From Sphaerulina vaccinii (taxonomy: Eukaryota > Ascomycota > Dothideomycetes > Mycosphaerellales > Mycosphaerellaceae), in NCBI GenBank assembly GCA_022570795.1, contig JAKUDP010000009.1, forward strand, positions 992,001 through 1,056,000: DNA of 64,000 bases, read 5' to 3'. The notes under the pieces are model-generated. The model searched no databases and was not told the DNA's origin. It was given only the letters and a program-made list of their open reading frames with translations. Below, in pieces: positions 27,671-41,039 of the stretch. Both the position numbers and the translations under genes were made by a program. How positions within the stretch are numbered: the first letter of the stretch is position 1; each line of letters opens with the position of its first letter.

Positions 27671-27894
27671 TATAAGAGCTAGGTCTAAAAATATAGTATC
27701 TTAACTCCGAAAAGAGAATCTAGATTGCTAGGCAATTTTATATTCTTAGTTCCGAGGGTAGAGTATATATAGTGCGTAGTTGCCCTATAACTCTAAGGGC
27801 TCCTATATTCTTTACGGAGGCAAGGATTAGTTTATATAACTAATACTCTTATTAACTAGCGCTCTATATATTACTATATACCCCTACTTTTACA
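27671..27894 (+). repeat. Element B 3' LTR
   Basis: 224 bp partner of 15067-15292; ends TTTTACA and is followed by the TSD ATCGA at 27895-27899. Confidence 0.87.
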
Positions 27895-27899
27895 ATCGA

Positions 27900-30260
27900 T
27901 ATCGATTTAAGCTACAAAGCAATTATAGTTATAGTCTATATAGTTATAGGCGACTCTAATCTAATACTAGAGGATAGTAGAAGTATATAGTTCCTAGCAA
28001 CCTAGATCTAAGTAGTATACTATATAAGTAAGGCCTTAATAGCTACTAAGTTGTAGTATCTAGTAATAGAGCTCGAAATATCTAGCCTTATCTAGGTAGC
28101 TAGAAAGATCTATAATACTTTTTAGACGTACTATAAGACTATATATATCTTTACTAATTATATTACTAACCTTAGTATTATAGACTCTAGTTCCCTAACT
28201 ATATCTATATTAATAGACAAGCTAAATCTTAGGCTAGTTCGAGCTAGAGGCTACCTATCTTAGTACCTATATATTAAGTTCTATTATAAGAAGAGAAAAC
28301 TATATATAATACCCGATACCTTAAGTAGGCTTATAAAAGAGATTAATATAGAGGCCGACCTAATAGGAGATATACTTAATCCTTTAGTATATAATAACTC
28401 TAATTCTTAGTAGAATATAATCGATATACTATATATATATAGCTATATAGAGAATAATAAGCTACTAGCTCTCTATTATTACGAGGTAGCCTACTATAGC
28501 CTCGAAGAGGAATACTAACCTAATTAACTTAACTAGGCTAACTAACCTAGCTAAGATTAGTAATCTTATCTATACTACTTCTATACTACTATAATTAATA
28601 AAGCTTCTAGTAGGCTATTTACTTTTTTAGAGCTACTCGTTTTCTACTCCCTTCTAGTAGAGATGTCCGACAATTTCAAAGCTAAACTAAGGTAAGAATA
28701 TTTTAATAATCTAGAATAGACCGAGTATATTACCTAATTCGATTATAAAGACAAACTTAATACTAAGGCTACTACTATAGAAGCTACTAATATAGACTAA
28801 CCCGGCACTTATACTATAGAGCAACCTTATTAAGGCGAGCCTAAGAGCGTACTACTAGGTATACTATTCTTCTATCAAGATAGCCTAATCTACTTCTATA
28901 ATAATAATAGTAGAGAACAACTTGCTATCTCTAAATTACTCTATAAGGAAGTATTCTAACTCGCCTATAATATATACTACTATATAGAATATTATAGAAC
29001 CTATACGAGAGTCTATACAAGCTTCTATATATAAGAGCTAGTAAGAGAACTATATAACTATATTAAATACTACCTAACTTATATCGAAAATTAGATATAC
29101 TAGTACAAACTATATAGCGAGCTATATTCTATTATAGCGATACCTATTCTATTCTTTGCTATAATAGCTAACTAGGTATATAGCCTACTACCTACTAAGA
29201 ATAGCTTTAATAGATTCCTTACTAAGATATATAAGTTTATAAAAGCTGTCCTACTATATAAGGTAAAGTCTATCTAGATAGTATAAGATTATACTATAGA
29301 TTAGATCGAAGTATATATTTTGTATAAGCGCAACCTACCTATAGTAATAATTAGAGATTGCGATACTATATAGCTTAGCGACTTTATATAGGCTACCTTC
29401 TATAAACTAGGTACCTACTTCTTTGCAACTACTATATACTACCTATAATCTAATAGCTAAAGCAAGTAGATAAACTAAACTATAGAGATTGCTATATACT
29501 TCTATACTACCTACTTCCCTAATACTAATTAGATAGCTAGTCTACTATATATCTAAGTAGAACTAAATAATACTAAAGCTACTACTATAGGAGAGATACC
29601 TAATATAATAATTTAAGGCTTTAAAAACAATCTAGACGCTCTAAACCCTCTAGTAGAGCTACCTACTACTAACTATATAGCGCTCTACTAATAAGTATAA
29701 GATTATACTATAGATATACTCGTATAGGTAGCGGCTATAATAAAAGCCTACTATAACCGAGAGTACTAACTAGTCTGTTTTAGACCTAGTTAGCAAGTAC
29801 TACTTAAGCTCTATAAGGGATATAAGATTCCTAGTTAAACGAATTGCAAGTTTAACTATTAATATATAGGCCTATTTAAGATTCTATAATACGTAGGCCG
29901 ACTTATATATAAACTAGACCTACTACCTAATATATATATTTACCTAGTTATCTCTATAGCCTAACTCGAGCTCTACTCTAATAGTAATAACCTATTCGAT
30001 AGGGAACCTATATAGCCTAGTCTAGTCTAAATAGAGTAAGATAACAACTTAGAACTTATACTCTAAGTACCTTACTATATAATCGAGAGACTTATAGACT
30101 ATAAGTTCTATAGAGGCGAACTTAAATATCTAGTAAAGTAGGAGAGCTACTTCTATATTTATAATTTATAGTATTTAATTAAAAATCTATATAATACTAT
30201 AGATCTAGTTACTAGATACAACTAGGTATATTCTATTAAGTAGCTAGCTACCTATAGGAG
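27900..30260 (+). mobile_element. Element C pol continued: RNase H, integrase, chromodomain-like tail
   Basis: The C pol frame resumes at the B insertion point. RNase H: IDIDLSYK at the junction, then SSLTISILIDKLNLRLVRAR and PDTLSRL at about 28,185-28,330. Integrase: FNRFLTKIYKF at about 29,206, IIRDCDTI-LSDFI near 29,350, TIEIAIYFYTTYFPNTN near 29,480. A chromodomain-like IIERLIDYKFYRGELKYLVK lies near 30,080-30,140. All are in the same reading frame, with TAG/TAA interruptions. Loss of function is clear. Confidence 0.8.
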
Positions 30261-33200
30261 ATAAGTATATAATAATATAAGAGCAAGACCTATCGATACT
30301 CTAGTTGCAGAGTAACCTAAACCTCTAATAGTTATAAAGCAACCTAAATCTCTAATAGTAGAGCTAGCCGAACCTATACCTATCTATAGACAAGTATACT
30401 CAAGACCTATCGAGTCTACTATAGTAAGGCAACCTATAGAATAGTAGTATATAGTATGCCGAGCTATATTACTAGTACTACCTACGAATATAGCTACCTA
30501 AGAGAGTATAGTATTATAATTCTAGTACTTAGAATTGCCTTTTTTAGGCTAGCGCTAACTAGTATATATACCTAGACGACCTAGTCTAAAGCAACTCTAA
30601 GTAGCTACTATAATACCTTATACTAGTATTACTTTATTATAAATAGTTATTATCTAATTTACTACTATTATTACTTAGAGCTTTCTATTATTATAATAAT
30701 ATATATAAGTTATATATCGAGAAAAATACAACTTAGCAATCTTTACTTATTTATACTACTCGAATTCTATTACTACGATTTATAATACTAGTAGTAATAT
30801 TACTACAATTTATAATACTAGTAGTAATAACTTCTACTACTAACTTAATAGTAATAACTACTACTCTACTAACTTTTACAAACCTATACCGACTCCTCTA
30901 ACTTGCTCTAATAGCAACTCTACTATGCCTTATAGACTTATACTAACTCTATCTCGCTCTAATAGCAACTCTACTATACTAGCGCTCCTCGAGCTACTAA
31001 GAATATTATTAGCCTACTTAGACAAAGGCAATAATCTAGATATACTAAAAGAAGTTCCCTAGTATTCTACTTCTAAATTTAATATATATATAGAAAAGAT
31101 AAATAGTAGGCTTGCTACCTACTAAACTATACTCGCTACTATATATTAAGCTTTAACTAAATAGGTAGAGCCTAACTTAATCTCTATAGTAGTCGAGGTA
31201 GATATAAAAGAGATTAATATAGAGACTAACTCGAGACTTACTCTAACCGACTAGAAGCTATATACTCGGACCTCCTAGAAGTATAAGTAAAAGACTAATA
31301 TAATAGAGGACAACTTCCTACTATAAAATAACTAGGTATATAAAGACTTACTAGAGCCTATAATAATAGGAGTACTACTATAGGAGGTAGTTAATAAAGA
31401 GCTAGGCAAAGCCTCTTTAGTAACTAAAGAGCTAGGAAAGGCTTCTTTAGTAATATATAAAGATACTTATAAAACTAAAAGCTTTTTCGAGCCTATACTA
31501 GCCTAGAGCCTATAACTAGACTAGATAGTAATTAGCTACAAAGTTACTATTTATAAAGCCGAATAAAAAGCTACCTACAAAACGGCCTATAGTAATAATA
31601 TCTATATCGACTCTAACTTAGGTATATAAGTACTATATTATTAGTATATAGGACCTATAACTACTAAGTAGATAATTAGTACTAGTAAGAGAAAGTATAT
31701 CTTTAACCTCCTCTATACTAACTTAGTATATAAGGCTAATCTATTTGTAATAGAAGATATCTACTAGTAATAGTACAACCTAAAAGATCTAAAGTTATAG
31801 ATTATAGACTAACTCTTAGGCTATATAGGCAAACTAGAGTAGCGACTAGAACTAAGCGGACTTAATTGCTCGCCTTATTATCTAGCACTTTACCGAATAC
31901 TTAATATATAACCCTACTTTTATACTTCGCTTATATAAGAGTACGACTAAGCTCTCGAAGAGCTTACTAGTATTATAGAAGGTAATTTTAGCTCCGTAGT
32001 AGTATAACTAATCGCTACCTACCTCGTCGAACGCTATACTATACTTATACCCTTCGATAGTATTACTTAAGACCTTAAGGTCTATTATAGTATCCGAGTA
32101 CTAGCTACCTACCTCTAGAACTTATCTTAGTAAAACAAGTTTCCTTTATAACTAGCTCTAGTCTTAGATCCTACTAGATACGAGTAGTAATATACTAAAG
32201 GCAAGTACTATAATAATACCTATAATATATATAACTATTTTAGCCTAGAGGTACTTTTTCTTATAGGTATACCTAAGTATAATATAAAGAACTATATAGT
32301 TATTCTACTAATAGTATAGTTTATATAGATAGCTATAGAGCTAATATAAAACTAAAGCTACCTCCTAGCCTATACTCTTTATATTATACTAGTAGGCTTA
32401 TTTAGTTTTAATAATAAGGCTAGATAGATACTTACTAGTCTAAAGCATATTCTATTTGCCTACTACCTAATTTCTAAAGTAGTTAGCTAGCTAATAACCT
32501 ACTTGTTTAGTACTAATAATACCCCGGTTACCCTCGCGCGACTTATCCGAGAAATCGAGTAGCGACCGACTTATAAGCTACTAATATATAATATAGTTAA
32601 CTATAGTATCCTACTACTAGACTTCTCTTATTAGTAGATTCAAGTATAGTTAGTAGATATATAATATAAATTAATAGAGTATAATATTAATCTACTAGGT
32701 AGGCTAGCTCCTATTAAGACGTACTAGATAGCTCTATTAGTATAGCTATATATAGTAGTTCTTTACTAGCCTAGCTATATAAAACTAGTTATAGACTACT
32801 AGTATAACAAGACCCGTCTTAAGCAAATAGAAGCCAAATAGACAAATAGTAGTATACCTAGACTTATAGATACTATCTAGAGCAATACCTAACTAGCGCC
32901 TCTACTCGTTCGAGCATTAGCGTCTATAGAGTAATATATAGAAGTATTAGTCTCGGCGCTACTTAACTATATAGCTTTACTACCTATAGAAGTAATAAAT
33001 ATACCTACTAGCCCTACTATACTAGGAACCTCTTAATAGCCTAACTTTAGATAGTCTACTACTTTACTAGCTACTATACCTATAGAAGTAACAACTTTAC
33101 CTACTAGCTCTACTATACTAAGATTAGTATCTTAGCAATCTAGAGCCTATATTTTACTAACTCTAGCCGAAGTAAGAATTAAGTAGATACTTGCTCTAGC

Positions 33201-33738
33201 TATTAGAAGAGCTACTATAGCTACTACTATAATAGTTAGGTCCTCTACTATAGTAGAAACCTTCTTATTAGCTAGACTTAGTATACAAACTAGTCTATTT
33301 ATACTAAAAGAAGTTCTAGTTATTACTATTAATAGTAATATCGAGTTCTTAGTCCTACTAGAGGACAATTAAAATAAGAACAACTAGGACAACTTATTAT
33401 TTGTTCTTTAGGAGCTTAATACTACTTTTAGAGAGAATAAGCTATTAAGAGAAAACAAGCTAGAGAACGACTAAGATAAAAATAAAAACAAGATTCTTTA
33501 TAGAGTATAAGTTTATTACTATTAGTAGACTTAAGCCGACTACTTCTACTTTTTAATAGTACTACCTACCTTACTCTATAGGCCCTCCCTATCCTCTATA
33601 GCTATTAAGAATAGAGTACTAGCTATATTAGAGCCCTAGTCTAACTCTCTAAAACTTCTAGAGCTATCTAGATCTCTAAAAAGAGCCTATAGTACTAACT
33701 TCTTAGACCGACCTATATAGAGAATTAAATAAGAGTAT

Positions 33739-33804
33739 AACTCTAAATAGTATAATAAGAACTAATATTAGAACTCTAAATAGTATAATAAAAACTAATA
33801 TTAG
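33739..33804 (+). repeat. 33-bp tandem repeat, 2 copies (Asn/Gln/Lys-rich)
   Basis: Two head-to-tail 33 bp units beginning AACTCTAAATAGTATAATAA. They are in frame with the extension of element C and would read N-S-K-x-Y-N-K-N-x-Y-x, with x at TAG or TAA (probably former Gln). Confidence 0.7.
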
Positions 33805-34565
33805 AACTCTAACTAAGCTAAGCTATTAATAGAGAGCAAATAAGAGCTCTATAGCCTAATCGATAGAGTAACTAACTCTATCTAATACGCCTACTAATAG
33901 TCTAGAGTATAGTACTTATACTTTATAATATTAGCTTATTAGATATAGAAGAAGTTAGTATACTAGGCCTTAATACTACTAGCTAAAGCCGACTACTAGA
34001 GTATAGATATAATGCGCCCTATACTAGTAGAGCTTACTACTTTAAGCTCTAGTATACTAACTACCTTCTAGAAGAGTATCTAGTAAGACTTCTATAACTT
34101 TGTTACTCTACTAGATATATAAGAATTTGCCTATAATATAAGTATAGCTTTAGAAGTAGTAGTATATAGTATTCTAGCTAATAATATTATTATAACCTTC
34201 GACAATTCTACTCTATAGGTACTCGATAACAAGTACTATAGAGCTTTGCAAATTATTATAGAATGCTAGAGAATATCGCTACTACCTATAACTACCTATA
34301 CTACTATAGGTACTCAAGATAGTCCTTCTATACAAGTACCTAAAGCTACTTAAAACAGTCCTTCTATATAAGTATAATAGGTACCTAAAGCTACTTTGGA
34401 CGAGCTCCTAGTATATATAGAGGACTCTTAGAATACTATAAACTTTATAGATACTACTTAGAATTATCTTTCTACTACTAGTAATAATATAGAGAATAAT
34501 CTTAATATAACTAGCCTCGAGGAATATATTAAAAAGGCGTATCTAAGTATAGAAGAATATACTAT

Positions 34566-34664
34566 ACTTCTAGTATTAGAAAACAATACTATAGTAGTAC
34601 TTCTAGTATTAGAGAATAATACTATAGTACTACTTCTAGTATTAGAGAACAACGCTATAGTACT
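34566..34664 (+). repeat. 33-bp tandem repeat, 3 copies
   Basis: Three consecutive 33 bp units beginning ACTTCTAGTATTAGA, coding LLVLENN-like 11-residue repeats in the C extension frame. The unit size (multiple of 3) supports a protein-coding past. Confidence 0.75.
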
Positions 34665-36409
34665 ATTTACTATACTAGTACTTACTATAGCTATCGTATA
34701 GGTTAATATAGCTACCTAATAATAGAAGATACCTATACTAGCTTAGAAGGAGATACCTATACTAGCTCCGAGACTAGCCTACTCTATATAAGTAGCTACT
34801 ATCTAAGAGACTAGCCTCCTAGCTTCTAAACTAGCTATACTAGTATCTTACCTAGCTACTCTATATATACTAGCTTCCTAGATAGCTACTCTATAAGGCG
34901 CTATACTTATACTTCTATAGATATAGATTCCTACTAACCTTTTTAATACTTTTTAATAGAACCTAGCTACTATAGAATACTACTATAGTCTATAGATTAC
35001 TAGAGAGTTACTTTAGTTTTAGTTAGCTATAGGAGCTAGAGCTAAGGCAAACTATTAATATATCTCGATCTTCTATATATTTACTCTAACTACTATAGAC
35101 TATATACTATCTAAGAGCTACTATTTAGAGGATAAGGAAGTAGGAGTTATCTACTACCTAGTTAAGAAGGGCATACTATCTATTACTATACTAGGCTTGT
35201 GCTATAAAAGCGACTTTAATACTAATAGAGCTATTCGAAACTTATAAAAGCTATATAGCCGACTTTCGATCTTACTAAATATAGAGGGCAAACAAGTATA
35301 TAATATCGTCTATAGAAGAACTATTCTTATAGAAGAAGGTTACTACTACTAGAAGTACCTAGATATAGTAGACCTAAAAGTAAACCTAACTAAGGGATAG
35401 AGCAATCTAATTATAATAACTTAGAAGATTAATTGAGACTAGTTCTATATAGCTAAGAATAATACCTAGCTTATTAAGCCTAGTAATATAAAGTCTAGAG
35501 ACTCGATAATTATCTAGCCTATTAAGATTAATAGCTATACTTTTATAGCTACCTAGCACAAAGAGCTACTTACTATCTACTAGAGCAACCTAACTAACAA
35601 GGGCCTATAGTACTTCCTCTAGATAGTCGAACTATAGAACTATGCGATCTCTCCTACCCTACCTAATAATAGATTAGTTCGAGTAGTATATAGCGAGAAT
35701 AATATACTATATAAGAAGATTCTACTAATACTTTTCGACCTTACTAAATACCTAGGCAAAATAGATTTTATAAGCTATACAATTACTTAATACTACTAAA
35801 CTATTATATAGTACCTAGGCTTCTAGTAACTAACTAAAGACTAATATAAGGACCTGCGTTTCCTACTTAGCCTACAAATTTGTAATAGGCTACCTCTATA
35901 AATCTACTACTATACTATAGTAGAGCTACTACCTATCCTACTAAACTCTAAGTCTATAAAGAGCAAGACCTCGGTTACTCTACGACTACTAATAATAAAT
36001 AGCTTTATAGTTTAAGAGGTCTAGGACGACTTGCCTATAGCCAAAAAAAGTATAAGAAAGTCTGTAGCTACTAAAGGTACTAAGACGCCTATAGCTACTA
36101 CAAAGTCTACTAAGCCTAAGGCCTCTATATCTAAGACTAAGGCAAAAAGCAACCCCACGCCTACTATACCTCGCTCCGATAGCAAACAAACTCCCGAGGC
36201 CTAGACTTCAAATAGTTATATATATACTACTATTAAGTATAATACTATTATATATTACTAAGTATAGTACTACGACAACAAGTATATATATTATTAAGTA
36301 CGACACTACTATATATACGTACGACGACTAACGCACCTACCTACTAATAGCTTCTATAAGAATAGAAAAGTACTTAAAGTAATATAGCTAAGAATAGCTA
36401 CTTTTTATT

Positions 36410-36424
36410 AAAAAAGGGGAGGGG
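36410..36424 (+). promoter_or_regulatory. Element C polypurine tract
   Basis: AAAAAAGGGGAGGGG, 5 bp upstream of the 3' LTR; fixes the plus orientation of C. Confidence 0.75.
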
Positions 36425-36429
36425 CATAC

Positions 36430-36565
36430 TATTATAGTATAAGCTACCTAGTAGTATAAGCTACTTGTAGAGCTACTAGGTATATACCTTCTTAGAGACC
36501 AACTTAGATAGCTTCTACTAATTAATAATCTACTAATCTACTTTGTGTTCCTAGTAACCTTAGTA
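36430..36565 (+). repeat. Element C 3' LTR
   Basis: 136 bp partner of 8665-8799; ends CCTTAGTA and is followed by the TSD ATAGC (36566-36570). Confidence 0.85.
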
Positions 36566-36570
36566 ATAGC

Positions 36571-38272
36571 GCTCGGTTATATACTCTAGTATCTTATCGA
36601 GAGACTTAAAAGAGTCGACGGTAGCTCGCTTATTAATATAGGAGGGGATACGTAGGTTAAGAAGTTACTATATATCTAGCTTAGTAAAGCTATAAATATA
36701 AATAAGTAATAAGTTAATATTATAGAAAGTACTACTACTAACCTTATTTTTAATATTATATATCTATTTATTAAAGGCTAGCTCTCTATTATTATCGAAC
36801 TTGTCTAGTATATAGATATCGCAACTACTTTTAATAGTAAGGACCTATCTATTATTATACTAAGTAAAGTTCGGTATACTAGATTAGGCGCCTAGAGTAT
36901 TACTATTATTAATATAGTAACTATGTCCTTGCTAGAGGAGGTCTCTATTAGGACTATAGGTATCTTCTTTATAGCATCTAATATAAAGTAAATATAATAA
37001 GCTATTATAGTAGCTATAAGGTCTAGATTGCAAGTATAAATTATAGTAGCCTCGACCTTTAGAAGAATCTCCTCTACCTCCGCCTCTGCCGCTACTACTA
37101 GTACTAGTACTAGTACTATTAGCTAGTAGGCGGCTACGCGAGAAGAGGCTCAAGTTATAATAAAAGAGCTACTAGATATACTTCTCGAGTTTCTTATTCT
37201 TCTAAGTAATATCTATAATATTATTATATAAAATACTAAGCTTAAGTAAGGTTTCTTAACTAGCTTTAGCTTCTTAAGCCTCTAATTAATTAACCTTCTT
37301 TTATAGTTTATTAGATAGATTCTTATAGAAGTTCTTATATTACTTAATACTTTCTATATTCTTTTTTAACTCGGCTATAAAAGCTTTACTATTATTATTA
37401 ATAATATTGCCGAGCTCTCTATTAATTATATCCTATAGTTACTATATCTTAGTCGTAGCTATATCCTTCTCTATAACTAAAGTATTTTTTTTAGTACTTA
37501 GTATCTCTTTTTTAGTACTTAAAGTATCTCTCTTAGACTCGAGTTAGTTATACTAAGCAACTATATCTTTATTCTTCTATTAATTAAGTTCGTTAGCTTT
37601 CTAAATAACTACTAACTAGTTTAGAGCTAGCTTATAGTTATAGAAGATATTATAGAGTATATTATATATACCTTCTAGTACTATTTTAGTAATATCTCGA
37701 AGCTTAAAGAAAGATAGACTTTTAAGAAGAGTAACTTCTAATATAACTTTCTTGCCGGCTATGTTAGCGAAGGTAATCTAAGTATAGTTTTTATTAAATA
37801 AGTTATTATACTTATAGGTAATATACTCGAAGAGGTTAAAACTATTTTTAAATTTAGGCTCTTCTTTAATTATTAAGAGCTTATTAGTAATTTCCTACTA
37901 CTATTAGTAGAGTATATTAGCGTGCTAGTAGAATACGTCGCCTTCTAGTTAGCGACTTTAGGTTTACGAATCTATATTAGTAGCTCTAAAGAGCGACTCG
38001 CAATTAAGAATAGATATATATAGGTTAAGACTATAAGCGCCTAGTAGATTGCTATTAAGTCTCGCTATATTAAGGTAGCTCGACTCGACTAAGAACTAAG
38101 GTCTATAACTACTATAGTAACTATAACCTTAACTAAGAACTATAATCTTACTATAGGCGCGCTCTTACTCGAGCTACCTCGAGTTTATACTTTTAGTATA
38201 AAATATATTCTAAATATAGTAGTAACTATAACTATAACCGGGAACTATATACTATAAGTAAGGTCTACAAAG
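36571..38272 (-). mobile_element. Element D gag (N-terminal part), RIP-degraded
   Basis: Minus-strand gag relic. A Lys/Glu-rich probable coiled coil (about 37.6-37.2 kb) is followed by a Ser/Gly/Arg-rich linker (SGRGGGRGDSSKGRG near 37,090-37,045) and a gag core with LDKFDNNRELAFNK near 36,800. It ends at the C insertion point and resumes at 8664. The 73-codon open stretch at 37,153-36,932 is part of it. Confidence 0.65.
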
Positions 38273-38455
38273 TATAATATTATAAATAGTAGTATAGTAA
38301 ATTAGGTTATAGACAAAGTATCTAAAAGGAGTATAAAAGTACAAATAAGTAAGTATAAGAAAAGTGCTAAGCGCGCTAGCCGCATCGGGCCTAGCTATAT
38401 ATATATAATAGTTATAAGTAAATATAGGTAGGTAGATAGGTATCGAGTTATAATA
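38273..38455 (-). repeat. Element D 5' LTR
   Basis: 183 bp partner of 3142-3324, about 35 kb away; followed by AGTTA (38456-38460). Confidence 0.85.
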
Positions 38456-38460
38456 AGTTA

Positions 38461-40827
38461 GTACTTCTATACTAGATTATATCTTTTAGATCTACTATTT
38501 TATAAGTATTTTTTTTAACTATTTATTTTTTTTCTAGAGCTTTTTTTTAAATTTCTTTTATAATAGTTTAAATAGAGGCTCTCTATTAGATATTAGTATA
38601 ATCCTATAGTCCTATTTCTAGTATTTAGATAGAGCTTCTAGTCTCTCGACCTTTTTAAAAAGTTTCGACTACTTTTAATACTTTTTAGAGATATCTAGTT
38701 CTAAGGTAGTATCCTTTAATAGAGCGTTACTTCTATTAGTACCTATAACTTTGTAACCCTCTACTATTATTAAAGTATCTATCTAGAGTAAGTCTACTCC
38801 TATAGCTTATAGTAGCGCAAGTTCGGTCTAGTTAAACTATTTAGCCTTATCTACTAGCAAATACTACTACTATATAGGCTAAATATTAATAATATAATTA
38901 TATTCCTTAAATATAAGTACTTCTTTTCTCTAGTCGATTACTAGATTATACTTTCTTAACTAAGGTATACCTAGGACAATATTATAACTAGCTATATTAG
39001 TAATATCTAGGACAATTATCTCGTAGTACTATTAGATAGTAAGTAGTAGTAGTATTATCTCTCGCTCTATACTAGGTAAGAATAATCTATCTACTATAAT
39101 TAATTTATACTCTTCTTTCTTATACTAGGTTATAAGTCTATAATATTTTATAAATAACTTAGAGGCAAAGTTCCTACTCGCTCTAGAGTCTATTATAGCT
39201 AGTAGCTTATAACTATTAATAATAATTTTTATATAGAAAACTATTATTAATACTTAAATATTTATATTATAGAACTCTCTAGGAATACTTATTTCCTAGG
39301 AGTTAATTCTTTTTCTAATAGAGTAATAGTAGCTTCTTTAGTAAGCTACTTATAGATCTATTATTCTATTTCTTTAATTATCTAATATAGATTTCTTTCT
39401 ACCTATATCTTATTATAAGTAGTTTTAGATTAATATTACTAGGTAAAAGTATACTTTCTTTTAAGTTTTTTAATAGCTTTATATATCTAGTTTATAACAA
39501 TTTCCCTATTTGGAGTAATATACCTAAATAGAGTATATATACTTCTAATTAGAACTCTTTCTTATATAAAAGTATCGAACCTATAGTTAACTTCGATATA
39601 TTAGTAATTCTAGAATATATATCTTATTCTATTAAGTATAGTATCTAGCTTAAATAGATAGAGGTATTGCCTTCTTTTAATCTTTAGAAAGATATATTTA
39701 TAATTCTATACTAGGTTTAGAATAATTTATTTAATTTAACTTAGTATATCTATAGTAAAGGTTATAATTTTAGTATCTATATCTAATTTTTTAGAACTTT
39801 TATTTTTATTATTTTTATTATTTTTATTATATTCGGAAAGTTGCTTCTTCTTAGAACTTTCTTCTATAGACTAGTCTTATTCTTCCTTTTTAGATTTGAC
39901 TTTAGAAAATTTTTTTTATTATAATAAGACTTATTAATATCTTTTTTATTAGTAAGCCTTAGCTCGGAATAGAGTTCTTATAGCTTATTTAGAATAGGTA
40001 GTAGTTTGCTTCTATTTCTATACTATTAGATTAGCTATAAACTTATACTTTTACCTAGAGGGCTAGGCTAAAAGTTCGTATTCCTTTTAGAAGATATATA
40101 TATCTAGTATAAGTCGTCGTAATAGAATTGCTAGTAAAGGCTTCTATATTCGACTTGTTTCTCTTAGTATAGGTCGAGGTTTACTTATTATTCTATTATA
40201 CTAAAGAATCGGACTTTTTTATAAAAAGTTATAGATTTATTATAATTTCTTTATCTATTTCTCTTCTATTATATTATATTAAAAAGCTATTACTATACTA
40301 TATTCTTCAAATAATAGTTTCTTTTTATATAGCTTTCTTTACTATATTTATAATAGATTAGTTCTTTTTACTTCTTATAGAGCTTTCTTTTACCTTTTTT
40401 TTTAAACTTTCTACTTTTCTTAATATTATCGAGCTCTATTAGTTGCAGACTATAGTATAGCTACAACCTTAGTTGCTATCGTTCTTAGTACTTGTCTCTA
40501 GCTAAGAAGTAGCTAGTTCTTCCTTATTATTTAGTAGTATATCTAGCTACTCTAGCTATTTTAGAGTTGTACTATTTCTTAAGAGCTTGTTTATAGAGGC
40601 TATTATCGATCTTAATAGTTTCCTTAATTAACTAGGTAAGGTTCTTAATAATAACTACTTGCTCGGTATAGGCTAGTTCGTCTTTAACTTAATTCTTAAA
40701 ACCTCTATAGTATATTACTTAGAAGGCTTCGTTATTCTAACTAATAATATATATATACTTCTAGAACTTAGCTATATACTTAGATATAGAAGTAGTCTAT
40801 TTAAGATACTATATAATATAAATAGTA
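38461..40827 (-). mobile_element. Element E, right part: protease and gag side, RIP-degraded
   Basis: The upstream half of element E on the minus strand. An aspartic-protease C-terminal signature, YEIIVLDITN followed by YNIVLGIP and YNLVID, reads at about 39,030-38,930. Lys/Ser-rich and gag-like sequence lies further right, interrupted by element F. The junction with D falls just before E's reverse transcriptase. No intact ORF. Confidence 0.65.
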
Positions 40828-40832
40828 GTACT

Positions 40833-41039
40833 TGTTAGATTTCAGGAGTGTAGCGGACAGAAGTGCAAAGGGAACCCTTCCGGCGCAAGTAGTTAGAGAA
40901 GGTTAAGTAGCTACCTAACCGATAGAAATAAAAGATATACTCTACTACTAAGGAGTCTCTAAGCCTAAAGTACTATATACCTAAGGTATAACTATTAGAT
41001 AGAGAGACATAGTATTCCCTAGAGTACCAAAATCCGATA
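40833..41039 (-). repeat. Element F 3' LTR
   Basis: 207 bp; differs from 42897-43103 at about 11 sites, all transitions. On the plus strand it runs TGTTAGATTTC to AATCCGATA. The purine tract AGAGGGAG (minus strand, 41,047-41,040) abuts it. Confidence 0.88.

Larger units (their letters stand above)
15067..27894 (+). mobile_element. Element B: chromodomain Ty3/Gypsy retrotransposon, split by Copia element A
   Basis: Plus-strand chromovirus-type element with LTRs of 226 and 224 bp and a perfect TSD ATCGA (15062-15066 and 27895-27899). Without the Copia insertion it is about 7.07 kb. Gag, protease, RT, RNase H, integrase and chromodomain are in the standard order. It interrupts element C near the boundary between reverse transcriptase and RNase H. 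Confidence 0.88.
30261..36209 (+). pseudogene. Element C: ~6 kb unknown coding-like extension after integrase
   Basis: The RNase H-integrase frame continues here with no net shift. I checked codon phase at 30,214, 31,693, 33,157, 33,361, 33,739, 34,567, 35,191 and 36,121 and it is the same at each. Stops are TAG or TAA, explicable as Trp or Gln codons changed by RIP. It opens with a Pro-rich stretch (30,300-30,450), then a globular-looking part (about 31,690-32,850), short in-frame tandem repeats (33-bp units at 33,739 and 34,566), another globular-looking part (about 35,030-35,990), and a Lys/Ser/Thr/Pro-rich tail ending near 36,205. About 1,980 codons. No family recognised; it could be a pol extension, a second ORF or a captured gene. 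Confidence 0.55.
8665..36565 (+). mobile_element. Element C: very large Ty3/Gypsy retrotransposon, split by nested element B
   Basis: Plus-strand element with short LTRs (135 and 136 bp) and a perfect TSD ATAGC at 8660-8664 and 36566-36570. Without the B insertion (15067-27899) it is about 15.07 kb, roughly twice the usual fungal Gypsy size. Order: LTR, long gag, protease (about 13.0 kb), reverse transcriptase (about 14.0-14.8 kb), [B], RNase H (27.9-28.3 kb), integrase (about 28.7-29.7 kb), a chromodomain-like tail, then about 6 kb of extra coding-like sequence before the polypurine tract and 3' LTR. Stops are almost all TAG/TAA, as expected from RIP. Confidence 0.85.
3142..38455 (-). mobile_element. 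Element D: Ty3/Gypsy retrotransposon, split by nested element C
   Basis: Full-length but decayed minus-strand element. Its two 183 bp LTRs are flanked on the outside by the same 5 bp, AGTTA (3137-3141 and 38456-38460), which is a target-site duplication. Without the C insertion (8665-36570) it is about 7.4 kb, normal for a fungal Gypsy element. Gag lies at 38272-36571 and resumes at 8664; pol runs leftward to 3325. It is inserted at the start of element E's reverse transcriptase, and E's frame resumes on the far side (IFVLKPN). Stop codons fill all the frames. Confidence 0.85.

Noticed and set aside
36932..37153. 73-codon ORF, minus strand, in the AT-rich block
   Set aside because: A surviving open stretch of element D gag, not an independent gene.
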